From an uncultured Pseudanabaenaceae cyanobacterium (GTDB taxonomy: Bacteria; Cyanobacteriota; Cyanobacteriia; PCC-9006; JAAUQQ01): 15,650 nt of DNA. Both the position numbers and the translations under genes were made by a program. Numbering within the stretch: position 1 is the stretch's first letter; each line of letters starts with the position of its first letter. The DNA lies in NCBI GenBank assembly GCA_938015405.1, contig CALLPZ010000096.1, positions 1 to 15,650 of the forward strand. Reading direction: 5' to 3'. This document shows, in pieces, positions 7,558-14,572 of this stretch. Below the pieces are notes generated by a model, which was not told where the DNA came from, did not search any database, and worked only from the letters and a program-made list of their open reading frames with translations.

Positions 7558-7788
7558 TCAATCTAGATCCCGTAAGGCAGCGGCTTTGACTTCTGTGGGG
7601 ATGACTCGCCAATCTTGATCCAGTTCAGCTCCAAGCAATGCCCAGAGCAAGTTTCGATTGGCTCGTTGGGGGTAACTTTCCTTGATGTGGCGGTATGCTG
7701 CCATTGCTCCCACCTGCTGCAAATCATCTCGCGTGTAAATTTCAATTTCTGCTAGCCATCGCCGCGACACTGGCCCGATATTTCGCAT
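7558..7788 (-). CDS. TfoX/Sxy C-terminal-domain protein (stand-alone)
   Basis: A 76-residue protein. It matches the TfoX C-terminal domain pattern: a helix-hairpin-helix-like N-terminus (RNIGPVSRRWLAEIEIYT), then DLQQVGAMAAYRHIKES, then NLLWALLGAELDQDWRVIP. In gammaproteobacteria the full TfoX/Sxy protein regulates competence. The single-domain version seen here lacks the N-terminal TfoX domain and its role in cyanobacteria is not established, so a competence function should not be assumed. The fold may bind DNA or protein. The ATG at 7788 starts right at the domain boundary; no good ribosome-binding site is visible. A strong hairpin follows the stop. Confidence 0.8.
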   Translation of the reverse strand: MRNIGPVSRRWLAEIEIYTRDDLQQVGAMAAYRHIKESYPQRANRNLLWALLGAELDQDWRVIPTEVKAAALRDLD

Positions 7789-7930
7789 GACTGAAATCTG
7801 GGAGAAACGTTCTTAAGCCATCTCAACCAGCCCCACCCTCTGCCCCCTGCTTGGTTCAACTCGGTTTGCAGGAGTGGAGGAGAAGGGGCTGGCAATCTAC
7901 TTGTCTTGAGGCGAGGGGCTGGTGGGGAGG

Positions 7931-8821
7931 CTAAACCTCAGCAGCAGCCCGCTCAATCAAGCGTCTGGTTAGGGTTTGAATGCCGGTGTGCTCGTAGTAG
8001 TTCGTGCCCACATCCAAGAACGCTCCGAGATATTCGAGTTTGTCTTGGGATAGGTCTACCGCCTTACTTAAGCTTGTCACGACCTTGTCTTGGGTCAGAC
8101 CGCGATCGCCCACAAAGCCCAGCATCCAATCCTGAACGGACTCAAAGCTCTCTGTGACAAAGGACAGCTTGCCTTTATCGTTGTTGCCAGGAATCAGTTC
8201 CTTCACGCCTTTGAAGGTCTTATTGTGGTCCAGGTCTGACGCGCTGGATTGCTTTAGTGTTGCTAAACCCTTTTCCGCAAAGCCTGGTCCCAGGGGCACG
8301 AGGCCGTCGTAACAAACTAGCGCCGCCATGCGCATCAAGGACTCCCCGCCGTAGTCCTTTACGGCACCGAGGAAGTCGCCAATGCTATCGCCGGGGATGC
8401 CGTTGATTTGGCAAAAGGCGACGAGTTCCACCACTAGCTTGATGGTGAGGTCAAAGCTCTGAGCTTTCTCGGGCTTGGGGGTGAGCTTATTGATCAAGCC
8501 CAGGAAGGACTTGTTCTCCGTGAACTTGTTGGCAATCATGCCCGTGCCCAGGGCGCTAGAGGCGCTGTCAACGGTTTGATAAAGCCATAGTGCCTTCTGG
8601 TAGCCCTCAGATTTATCGTTGTAGAGGGTGATGGCGCGATCGCCAATTTCCTGAATCAGGGCTTCATCGGTCTCGCCAGTGACTTCTTTAATCGTATTGA
8701 CGAAGCCTGTCAGATTATTCCAAGCGCCTGGCACTGCAAAGTCCAAAGCTTTCAGTGACATGACTGTTAGGCCACGATTGGGTAGCTCATCGACCAGGGT
8801 GTAAACCGGTGTCTTACTCAA
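7931..8821 (-). CDS. Conserved hypothetical protein, predicted all-helical
   Basis: A 296-residue protein starting with TTG at 8821. The unusual start is supported by a near-ideal AAGGAG (8828-8833) just 6 nt upstream; the first in-frame ATG is 20 residues later and would cut into the conserved-looking PVYTLVDELPNRGL segment. There is no signal peptide or membrane segment, so it is probably cytoplasmic. The composition suggests mainly alpha helices, with an internal Gly/Lys-rich linker (ELIPGNNDKGK). I recognise it only as resembling a cyanobacterial family of unknown function and can assign no activity. It lies 105 bp downstream of a lipoprotein gene on the same strand and may share its transcript. 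GC-rich sequence with GGGGCTGG-type repeats follows the stop (7828-7925). Confidence 0.8.
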   Translation of the reverse strand: MSKTPVYTLVDELPNRGLTVMSLKALDFAVPGAWNNLTGFVNTIKEVTGETDEALIQEIGDRAITLYNDKSEGYQKALWLYQTVDSASSALGTGMIANKFTENKSFLGLINKLTPKPEKAQSFDLTIKLVVELVAFCQINGIPGDSIGDFLGAVKDYGGESLMRMAALVCYDGLVPLGPGFAEKGLATLKQSSASDLDHNKTFKGVKELIPGNNDKGKLSFVTESFESVQDWMLGFVGDRGLTQDKVVTSLSKAVDLSQDKLEYLGAFLDVGTNYYEHTGIQTLTRRLIERAAAEV

Positions 8822-8926
8822 GGGAAGCTCCTTCGAGAGTGCTAAAGGTTGGCAAACTCGCGGGCCACAGCATTTGTGGTTTGGTGTGGCACCGCTTTTC
8901 GTCGTGAAAGATGGATGTGGAGAGAC

Positions 8927-9493
8927 TTAGCGGTTCAGCTTTGCGAGTCCCTTGAAATCAAACTTTTCTAGCCAGGCTTCGCGATCTTCTGCCTTAAAAC
9001 TGTCGCTGCGGGATTGGACCTTGACCTGGAAGCGATCGCCCACCAAAACGCCTGTGCCATTGTTACCAATGCTCAGCGCTGGAAAACCCTGGATATCTCG
9101 GGTGCTGGATTCGTATTTCGTCGCTGCATTGGGGTTACTGATGGTGTCATTGATGGACAGCACCGCAACGTTGGCACCGCCTTCGTTCACCTTGAACTGG
9201 GCAAATCCCTGTTTCTCCTGAGCGGCAACGACTTCATAGCCGCTGTAGCCTGCCACGGAGCGTGGGAAGAAATCGTTGAGGCTACCGCCCTTAACGGCAT
9301 CCTTGGCAACAGCATCGGGAGCCTTGCGCCCAGAGGTTTCGCTCTGGGTCTGTTCAAATTGAGCCGAGGGAGACTCGGGTGGAGCAAAGGCAGTACAACC
9401 CGTCGAGACAATGAGGACTGCACTGAGGGCGATCGCGAGAAAGGCTTTCTGAGAAATCGCAGCGCACAGTCGGCGCAGGCGGGGCATCATCAT
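8927..9493 (-). CDS. Predicted lipoprotein, function unknown
   Basis: A 188-residue protein from the first of three consecutive ATG codons (9485-9493). GGAGGAG lies 10 nt upstream. The frame continues upstream but that part is basic and low in coding character, so I reject the longer form. The N-terminus is charged (PRLRRL) followed by a hydrophobic stretch and VSTGC, a slightly atypical lipobox with Cys33. After a Ser/Glu/Gln-rich linker comes a compact domain (about residues 72-188) containing FFPRSVAGYSGYEV, NVAVLSINDTI and DIQGFPALSIGNN, a beta-rich pattern. I do not recognise a characterised family. It probably sits on the periplasmic face of a membrane. It lies between trhO and the helical hypothetical gene on the same strand. 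Confidence 0.8.
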   Translation of the reverse strand: MMMPRLRRLCAAISQKAFLAIALSAVLIVSTGCTAFAPPESPSAQFEQTQSETSGRKAPDAVAKDAVKGGSLNDFFPRSVAGYSGYEVVAAQEKQGFAQFKVNEGGANVAVLSINDTISNPNAATKYESSTRDIQGFPALSIGNNGTGVLVGDRFQVKVQSRSDSFKAEDREAWLEKFDFKGLAKLNR

Positions 9494-9673
9494 AGGACTC
9501 CGTCTCCTCCAGGGAAATATCCTGAATATCCCCTGCGGATGCTCCGGGTGGCGTGGCTGATCTAAAAATCTTAATTTGAACGTTTCGTTTTGCCGCGAGT
9601 TGTGAGGTTGCGACATCAAGACATTGCTCGTCAAGGAAACCCGTGGCTTGTGCTGTTCTGCGGTGGCGTTGGC

Positions 9674-10522
9674 CTAAGCATCCGCTGAGGGTTCAGCTGG
9701 GGCATCATTGCCATGGCAATGGGGGCAACTGATGCCTGGCTCATAGCATTCATCCTGCTGCTCCTGTTCCGAGACCGGCTGACCACAGGCCTGACACATG
9801 GTGTAGCTACCAGGGGCTAGGCCCTGCTTCACCGCAACTCGCTCATCAAAGACAAAACATTCTCCCTCCCATAAGCTTTCCTCGGGTGGAACGGATTCCA
9901 GGTAGCTGAGAATGCCGCCTTTGAGGTGATACACCTCGCCAAATCCCTGCTGCTTGAGATAGGCCGAGGCCTTCTCACAGCGAATGCCCCCAGTGCAGAA
10001 CATGGCGACCTTGCGGTGCTGGTTTGGATCTAGGGATTGTTCGACGTAGTCAGGAAAATCTCGAAAGCGATCGGTTTTAGGATTGATCGCTGCTTTGAAG
10101 CTGCCAATGCGGACTTCATAGTCATTGCGCGTGTCGACCACCAACACCTCTGGGTCCGCGATGAGCTCGTTCCAATCTTTGGGGGATACGTAGGTTCCAG
10201 CTTGTTGGGCGGGGTGAATCTCCGGCTGCCCAAAGGTGACAATCTCAGACTTGAGCTTGACCTTCATTTTGCCAAAGGGTTGGGTCTCACTCTCCGACCA
10301 GCGAGGGGAAAGGTTGGCTAAGCGAGGATCTTGGCTCAGATATTGCAGCACTTGCTCGACGCTATCACCTTCTCCTGCAAGGGTGCCGTTAATGCCTTCA
10401 TTGGCTAGCAGAATTGTGCCGCACAGGTCTTTGGAGATGCAGTAATCCCAGAGGGGCGATCGCAGCTCTGACCAGTCCGGTAGCTCTACAAATTTATAGA
10501 AAGTTGCTACCCGATAGGTCAT
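9674..10522 (-). CDS. trhO: tRNA uridine(34) hydroxylase TrhO (rhodanese-like, YceA/UPF0176 family)
   Basis: A 282-residue cytoplasmic enzyme. TrhO makes 5-hydroxyuridine at tRNA position 34 using prephenate-derived chemistry. Residues 1-95 form the family N-terminal domain (NEGINGTLAG at about 41-50). Residues about 120-218 form a rhodanese domain with VVDTRNDYEVRIGSF and the active-site loop CTGGIRCEK, catalytic Cys176 with Cys182 close by. The C-terminus carries a metal-ligand-like cysteine set, CQAC (243-246), Cys259 and CPHC (266-269). All expected motifs are present. ATG at 10522; the upstream ribosome-binding site is weak. The lipoprotein gene follows after 180 bp. It is a housekeeping function and its neighbours do not suggest a shared operon role. 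Confidence 0.93.
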   Translation of the reverse strand: MTYRVATFYKFVELPDWSELRSPLWDYCISKDLCGTILLANEGINGTLAGEGDSVEQVLQYLSQDPRLANLSPRWSESETQPFGKMKVKLKSEIVTFGQPEIHPAQQAGTYVSPKDWNELIADPEVLVVDTRNDYEVRIGSFKAAINPKTDRFRDFPDYVEQSLDPNQHRKVAMFCTGGIRCEKASAYLKQQGFGEVYHLKGGILSYLESVPPEESLWEGECFVFDERVAVKQGLAPGSYTMCQACGQPVSEQEQQDECYEPGISCPHCHGNDAPAEPSADA

Positions 10523-10600
10523 GGAACTTGGCTGCTGAAATCAGCGTCTTTCTAGTTAAGCGTCAGCCCTACCTGAGAAAAGATTTGTTGACCTTGGGGA

Positions 10601-10644
10601 AAGCCCTGTCTGCTTCGACAGATAAATAAATCTTCCAAGGGCTT
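10601..10644 (-). terminator. Inverted repeat between trhO and the NYN gene, possible terminator
   Basis: AAGCCCT (10601-10607) pairs with AGGGCTT (10638-10644). A smaller CTGTC/GACAG stem lies inside, and CCTTGG (10592-10597) can alternatively pair with CCAAGG (10635-10640). It lies 34 bp past the stop of the minus-strand NYN gene. The exclusive pairings could suggest attenuation, but there is no clear U-tract. Confidence 0.3.
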
Positions 10645-10677
10645 AACACCTTTACTCAGTGGTTGAGGACAGGCTCG

Positions 10678-11178
10678 TCAGGACTTCTCGATGAACTGAC
10701 GAATGCTGTTGAGATCAATATAGCGGTCTGTCACATTGCGCAGTTCCCGGGCAATCATGCCTTCCGTTGAAATCACCGTGATGTGGGTGTTCTTGGACCG
10801 CAGTAGCTCAATGGCCCGCTCGAAGTCCCCATCACCACTAAACAGAATCACACTGTCATACTGCTCAACGGTATTGAACATGTCGATGACAATCTCGATA
10901 TCTAAGTTGGCCTTCTGGGAATAGCGACCCGAGTTGTCGTCGTAGTATTCCTTAAGGATTTTGGTGCGGACCGTGTAACCCAGACTGATCAAGGCATCTC
11001 TGAAGCCTCGCTGATCCTGAGAATCCTTGATGCCCGTGTACCAGAAGGCATTCATGAGTTGAGTCTTCTCATGCTGGGTGAAATAGCTCAGAACCTTACG
11101 AGGGTCAAAGAACCATCCGTTTTTCTGCTGAGCGTAGAACATGTTGTTGCCGTCGACGAAAATCGACAGCCTCGCCAT
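10678..11178 (-). CDS. NYN domain protein, LabA/DUF88-like
   Basis: A 166-residue protein from the ATG at 11178, which has AAAGG 4 nt upstream and begins the domain directly (MARLSIFVDGNNMFY). An ATG at 11193 and a GTG at 11241 are in-frame alternatives without ribosome-binding sites. The NYN (PIN-like nuclease) acidic residues are all present: Asp9 in FVDGNN, Asp93 and Asp99 in NLDIEIVID, and Asp116 and Asp118 in FSGDGDF. This predicts a metal-dependent RNase fold with an intact site. The Synechococcus relative LabA acts in circadian clock output; other family members are of unknown function, so a clock role here is only a possibility. A long leader region lies upstream. Confidence 0.9.
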   Translation of the reverse strand: MARLSIFVDGNNMFYAQQKNGWFFDPRKVLSYFTQHEKTQLMNAFWYTGIKDSQDQRGFRDALISLGYTVRTKILKEYYDDNSGRYSQKANLDIEIVIDMFNTVEQYDSVILFSGDGDFERAIELLRSKNTHITVISTEGMIARELRNVTDRYIDLNSIRQFIEKS

Positions 11179-11629
11179 AGAGCCTTTAATCATTGATGGC
11201 TGGACAGGATATTTGAACTCAGCGTTTTGTCTAGATTTCACGTTTTAAAAGTTTTTATAGTTCGGTCAGACAATTGCATCCGGATTAATGCATCATGCCT
11301 GAGCTGATATAGATAGTGTCTTCGAAATAAAAGCAAGAATTACGAAGCTTATAACAAACCTGACCTCAATGATAGAACAGCTGACGAAGTTCAGACAAGC
11401 TGCCGTAATAGCTTCGGGATACCGAAACTCTCTTGTGGTTAGGCCATCAGCACTCGGGTAACAATGCTGTAAAGCTTTACCTTGAACTGATATTTGGTCT
11501 ATAGATAAAATGTTCTATCGGCTAGCTCTTTAGCCGGATAATTCATTGAAGTTCCGTGGACCTGCTGAATTTATATATGTTTAGATACCCCCGTTACATA
11601 CTGAATAGATAAATAGAAGTTTAAGTATT

Positions 11630-11658
11630 TTGGCCGTAGTTCGTAATTAAATTATACT
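11630..11658 (+). promoter_or_regulatory. Promoter-like site, plus strand
   Basis: TTGGCC (11630-11635) and TATACT (11653-11658) are separated by 17 bp, the ideal sigma70 spacing. A transcript would start near 11665 and run through the micro-frame into the palindrome. The -35 match is only moderate. Confidence 0.3.
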
Positions 11659-11677
11659 CTCAAACTTTGCCTGTCTA
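11651..11677 (-). promoter_or_regulatory. Promoter-like site, minus strand, possibly for the NYN gene
   Basis: On the minus strand TAGACA (11672-11677) precedes a perfect TATAAT (11651-11656) by 15 bp, slightly short spacing. It would drive the NYN gene with a leader of roughly 465 nt. It shares bases with the plus-strand -10 box, so the two would compete. Confidence 0.3.
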
Positions 11678-11694
11678 TAAGGGCAGATCATCAA

Positions 11695-11751
11695 ATGTTC
11701 ACTCAAGCTAGGAGCTTTGTGAAGCTGGCTTTCGTTCTTTTAGGTGCCTGA
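11695..11751 (+). CDS. Possible 18-aa hydrophobic micro-protein
   Basis: An ATG at 11695 opens an 18-codon frame ending in TGA, coding for a short basic then hydrophobic peptide (MFTQARSF, then VKLAFVLLGA). AAGGG lies 11 nt upstream and a promoter-like site about 37 bp before it. It could be a leader peptide, a single-membrane micro-protein, the decayed start of a secreted-protein gene, or chance. The frame is too short to judge by composition. Confidence 0.15.
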   Translation: MFTQARSFVKLAFVLLGA

Positions 11752-11794
11752 GCTATCGTCCTAAATCGTCGCTTGCTTGGCTTTTACAACTTTC

Positions 11795-11854
11795 TCCCGA
11801 GAGCATTTAGGCGGGCCTGTTCAATTGAACAGGCCCGCCTAAATGCTCTCGGGA
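11795..11854. repeat. Perfect 60-bp palindrome with no spacer
   Basis: Two 30-bp arms are exact reverse complements with the centre between 11824 and 11825. The arms begin TCCCGAGAGCATTTAGGC and the centre reads TTCAATTGAA. Pairing stops immediately outside, apart from a nearby offset ACAA/TTGT match. RNA from either strand would fold into a stem of up to 28 bp with a 4-nt loop. It lies 82 bp past the stop of the minus-strand membrane-protein gene, so it may act as a transcription end or mRNA-stabilising structure. Neither side has a U-tract, so it is not a classical intrinsic terminator. It might also be a mobile palindromic repeat or the joined terminal repeats of a lost insertion sequence. 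No second copy is in the window. Confidence 0.95.
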
Positions 11855-11936
11855 ATTGTGACTGATGCTTCCTACTTACGTGTCTAGGGAGTGGCAGAAG
11901 TTGCTGACTAGAGACTAGAGGAATTCTGCCAAAGGC

Positions 11937-13295
11937 CTAAGGGTTAGCCAATCGACGGGCATAGTCGAGGTTCTTTTGATACTCAGACACTTTTTGCTGG
12001 GCTACGTCGTAGCGAGGATGGCTACTGGGCACAGCGGTCATTCCATCGACAGCATCACTCCAATGCTCGGCAACGATGTTCCAGTCTTCTGCTGAGCTGG
12101 CAATTTGTGCCAAGGTTGCAGCCTTGGTCGCAGCGTTCACGCCGTCACGGAAGGGAGTCAAGGCCGAGGGGGATGAGGTGTCTGCATCCGTATTACCTCC
12201 TCCGGTGGCTGGCTCGTCTGTTGGAGTTGTTGCTGGAGCCTGACCCGGTTCATCTGCCTGGTCCGTTGCATCGCTGGCGGATTGACCTGCAGGAGCTGGG
12301 TCAGCAGGTGTCTCACCGCTACTATCCTCCGTTGGGGTCACTAGAGGACCGATGACTGGAATACCGGCAAGCCAAGGTAAGCGCAACATACCCATGTGAG
12401 CTGCTGCGACGGCACCACCTAGCACGCCCAATAGAGCGAGCAAAACTAGAGGGAGCAACGTGGAGCCTTTTCGCTTGGACTGGGGCTCACCAATGAGACC
12501 GGGAGAGTCGCCCATGCCATCGCCATCGCCATCGAGGGCATCTCCTGCACCCCCATCTTTCCAGAGGTCGACTTCCTCGCCATTGGCATCCACTGACGGC
12601 TCGACCATATCGTCTTCGTCGATGTCAGCGTCATCCCACAGGGAGAGTAAAATTTCGCTATCAGAGTCTTCGTCACTTAGGCCATTGTCTATTTCTTCAT
12701 CAGGTTGGGGAGGGACGATGAGCGTAGGCTCGTCCGGAGAGTCCAGCGCAAAGTCATCGCCAGCGTAATCGTTATTCCAAGCCTGGGCCGGTTCTTCTTC
12801 GTAAGGAGCTGCATCATCCGTGACAGCAGTGGGTTCATCACTGTCTGCAGCACGAAAATCAAAATTGTCCCAAGATTCACTTTCTTGGACATCAGTTCCG
12901 GGGGCATCACCGACTTCATCTGCCTCCGCTACTGTTGGTGGAGGCGGGGGAGGAGCAGGTAGCTCGGATTCAGAAGAGTCTGCCACCATTGGCATATCGC
13001 CGATGAGGGGAGCATCCAAGTGGCTCTGCCAGCAGACCTCAGCGCTTCCCTGCTCGCGACCATAAATAGTGATAGGGGTATCGACAAAGCCTAGCTTTTG
13101 CAGGCCCTGATGGATGCAACGAATAGATGCGGGTTGGTTTGGCGGAGTTTCTCCCTCCAATAGCACGTGCAATATGCCGTCACGCTTAGCCGCTTTGGCT
13201 GTAATGCCTTTGGGCTGAAGGGAACGATTGAGCAGGCTAGTGATTGCACGGGCATCACCCTGTTTGGCCAGTTCTAAGATGTTTGGCTGTGTCAT
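11937..13295 (-). CDS. Single-pass membrane protein with long acidic disordered region, conserved cyanobacterial hypothetical
   Basis: A 452-residue protein in four parts. Residues 1-95 form a compact N-terminal domain (ILELAKQGDARAITSLLNRSL, then ITIYGREQG). Residues about 96-270 are strongly acidic and proline-rich with a PPPPPP tract and many Asp/Glu runs, probably disordered. A basic SKRKG precedes one transmembrane helix at about 279-300. The far side has a Pro/Thr/Asp-rich linker and a helical C-terminal domain (about 385-450, with EDWNIVAEHWSDAVDGM and VAQQKVSEYQKNLDYA) that resembles a widespread cyanobacterial module of unknown function. The positive-inside rule suggests the N-terminus is cytoplasmic. 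ATG at 13295 with no clear ribosome-binding site; a TTGACA promoter lies upstream. No function can be assigned. Confidence 0.85.
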   Translation of the reverse strand: MTQPNILELAKQGDARAITSLLNRSLQPKGITAKAAKRDGILHVLLEGETPPNQPASIRCIHQGLQKLGFVDTPITIYGREQGSAEVCWQSHLDAPLIGDMPMVADSSESELPAPPPPPPTVAEADEVGDAPGTDVQESESWDNFDFRAADSDEPTAVTDDAAPYEEEPAQAWNNDYAGDDFALDSPDEPTLIVPPQPDEEIDNGLSDEDSDSEILLSLWDDADIDEDDMVEPSVDANGEEVDLWKDGGAGDALDGDGDGMGDSPGLIGEPQSKRKGSTLLPLVLLALLGVLGGAVAAAHMGMLRLPWLAGIPVIGPLVTPTEDSSGETPADPAPAGQSASDATDQADEPGQAPATTPTDEPATGGGNTDADTSSPSALTPFRDGVNAATKAATLAQIASSAEDWNIVAEHWSDAVDGMTAVPSSHPRYDVAQQKVSEYQKNLDYARRLANP

Positions 13296-13450
13296 GGCGC
13301 ATCGCGGGGTGGGCAGCGAAGGCAGAACTTAATCGTTTTGACCTTCAAGGAGAGCTCTAGCCAAACAGCACATTGGATCGCGTTGGAATTTGAAGAAACC
13401 AAATTCCCTGTCCATAGAATGCTGCCGTGGTAGGAGTTGGTGTCATGTTT

Positions 13451-13478
13451 CTAATAACACCTATTGGCCCTCTGTCAA
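13451..13478 (-). promoter_or_regulatory. Sigma70-type promoter for the acidic membrane-protein gene
   Basis: On the minus strand a consensus TTGACA (13473-13478) is followed after 16 bp by TATTAG (13451-13456). Transcription would start near 13444, giving a leader of about 150 nt before the ATG at 13295. Confidence 0.5.
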
Positions 13479-13482
13479 GGGC

Positions 13483-13501
13483 GCTGCTGTAGCCTAGCAG
13501 C
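13483..13501 (-). terminator. Perfect 6-bp hairpin after the 65-aa gene
   Basis: GCTGCT (13483-13488) pairs with AGCAGC (13496-13501) around a 7-nt loop, 80 bp beyond the stop of the small conserved gene and immediately before the TTGACA promoter. It may end that gene's transcript, but it lacks a U-tract. Confidence 0.3.
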
Positions 13502-13581
13502 CACAATTCGAAAATGGCAAGACGCTATCTCCGAATTTGCTGCTCCGGTAGAAAACAGGCTGAACTCTCCACCCAGATGCA

Positions 13582-13779
13582 TTAGTCCACGACGTGCAAT
13601 AGCCCTCGATGGAGCTGGTCGAAAATGCGATCAATCATGGCGCGGTCATCGGGGCTGATAGCCTGCTTCGAGAGTAGTGCGCCCATTAGCTGTTGTTGAG
13701 CGTTTCGAGTGATTTTTCGAGTGGCAAGGATTTGCTCTGTTATCTGTCGTACTGGAGAGTTTCCGTTAGAGAGAGTCAT
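13582..13779 (-). CDS. Small conserved cyanobacterial protein (65 aa), function unknown
   Basis: I chose the ATG at 13779; a TTG at 13821 would add 14 residues that look unrelated and lacks a ribosome-binding site. The protein reads as a short helical polypeptide with RQITEQILATRKITR, QQQLMGALLSK, ISPDDRAMIDRIFDQL and a C-terminal LLHVVD. I recognise this pattern as typical of a short family frequent in cyanobacterial genomes, with no known function. No signal peptide or membrane segment; probably a cytoplasmic or adaptor-like helical hairpin. It is transcribed toward the acidic membrane-protein gene, but a hairpin and a separate promoter in between suggest independent transcription. Confidence 0.7.
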   Translation of the reverse strand: MTLSNGNSPVRQITEQILATRKITRNAQQQLMGALLSKQAISPDDRAMIDRIFDQLHRGLLHVVD

Positions 13780-14289
13780 GGGAGTGAGAGGGAACTGAGG
13801 GAGGATATTGAGGTTCAACAATGACGCAACGGTAGGTCCTAAGAACTACGTGTTGAGATTGTTTGAGGTTCAGAGATAACTACATCGGGCTCCCTAGGGA
13901 TTTCGGAGATCGCGATCGCTTTTCCCGTGATTCGAATGCTAGTCAGGTAGAGAGCCTTGCAGCAGTGGGATTTTGAGCCTAGAGGTTTTGGAGCTTGTGA
14001 AGTTGAAGCACCGCGTCCTTGTCTCAGTGCTTCTAGATGTCTTCGCTGTCCTATGGCGCAGCTGCAACGCCTATAGATATTTAGTGATGTATGTGACGAG
14101 ACAGTAATTGACCTGGGTTGGTTTGGGGCCAATAACGGTGGCAAAGTCTCACACTGGGGCAATTAATCCCCTTTAGAGATAATTCTCGTTGCTTACGGGG
14201 GATTGGCTAGGAAAAGCAGCGTGACATACGGGAGGGCCTGACTCAATCTTGCTACCGAAAGACTGGGCTGAAAACAGGGGGTTTGGGGA

Positions 14290-14318
14290 TTGACAGGTGT
14301 CCCTCATCGACCTATGTT
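14290..14318 (+). promoter_or_regulatory. Sigma70-type promoter upstream of the hairpin-rich segment
   Basis: A consensus TTGACA (14290-14295) is followed after exactly 17 bp by TATGTT (14313-14318, four of six consensus bases). Transcription would begin near 14325 and run through the structured segment toward the peptidase gene. Confidence 0.5.
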
Positions 14319-14405
14319 CGGGCCACTTATCCTACTGTGCTAGGCAGAGGAGCCGAGCTCTTGAGATACCGACGGTAAATCGTGGGAGTTAGGCGGGTGT
14401 GCGTT

Positions 14406-14458
14406 GGTCAGCTTCAGCGCAACATATCGTTGAGTCGATGTGAATCGTGGCGCTGACC
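14406..14458 (+). other. Nested stem-loop
   Basis: GGTCAGC (14406-14412) pairs perfectly with GCTGACC (14452-14458). Inside it CATATCG (14423-14429) pairs with CGATGTG (14436-14442, one G-U) around a 6-nt loop. This forms one two-tier structure about 80 nt downstream of the predicted transcription start. Confidence 0.5.
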
Positions 14459-14572
14459 TATTGGTTTTGACTTAGTGGTGTTCCACTTCACGGATGGATC
14501 GAAACGGGAGATATCATTCAGGTCGCTGTGCTCCTGATACGGGACTCGAGACTAGAGGTCACAAGAAAAATG

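Larger units (their letters stand above)
11179..11936. other. 758-bp largely non-coding region with hairpins, promoter-like sites and a long palindrome
   Basis: Between the NYN gene and the next minus-strand gene no normal-length gene is visible. The region is AT-rich. It contains two small perfect hairpins (TTCGG/CCGAA at 11413-11426 and CGGCTA/TAGCCG at 11519-11536), overlapping promoter-like sequences on both strands near 11630-11677, an 18-codon micro-frame (11695-11751), and the 60-bp palindrome at 11795-11854, listed separately. Confidence 0.6.

Noticed and set aside
9494..9634. N-terminal extension of the lipoprotein gene
   Set aside because: The extension would bury the lipoprotein signal peptide 47 residues in, and a GGAGGAG site directly precedes the internal ATG triplet.
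13935..13945. GATTCGAAT sequence resembling a tRNA T-loop
   Set aside because: The flanking bases do not form a T-stem, and no acceptor, D or anticodon arm can be built around it.
13839..14162. 107-codon minus-strand frame in the non-coding region
   Set aside because: No family resemblance, rich in Ser/Arg/Pro/Cys without hydrophobic periodicity, and no ribosome-binding site.
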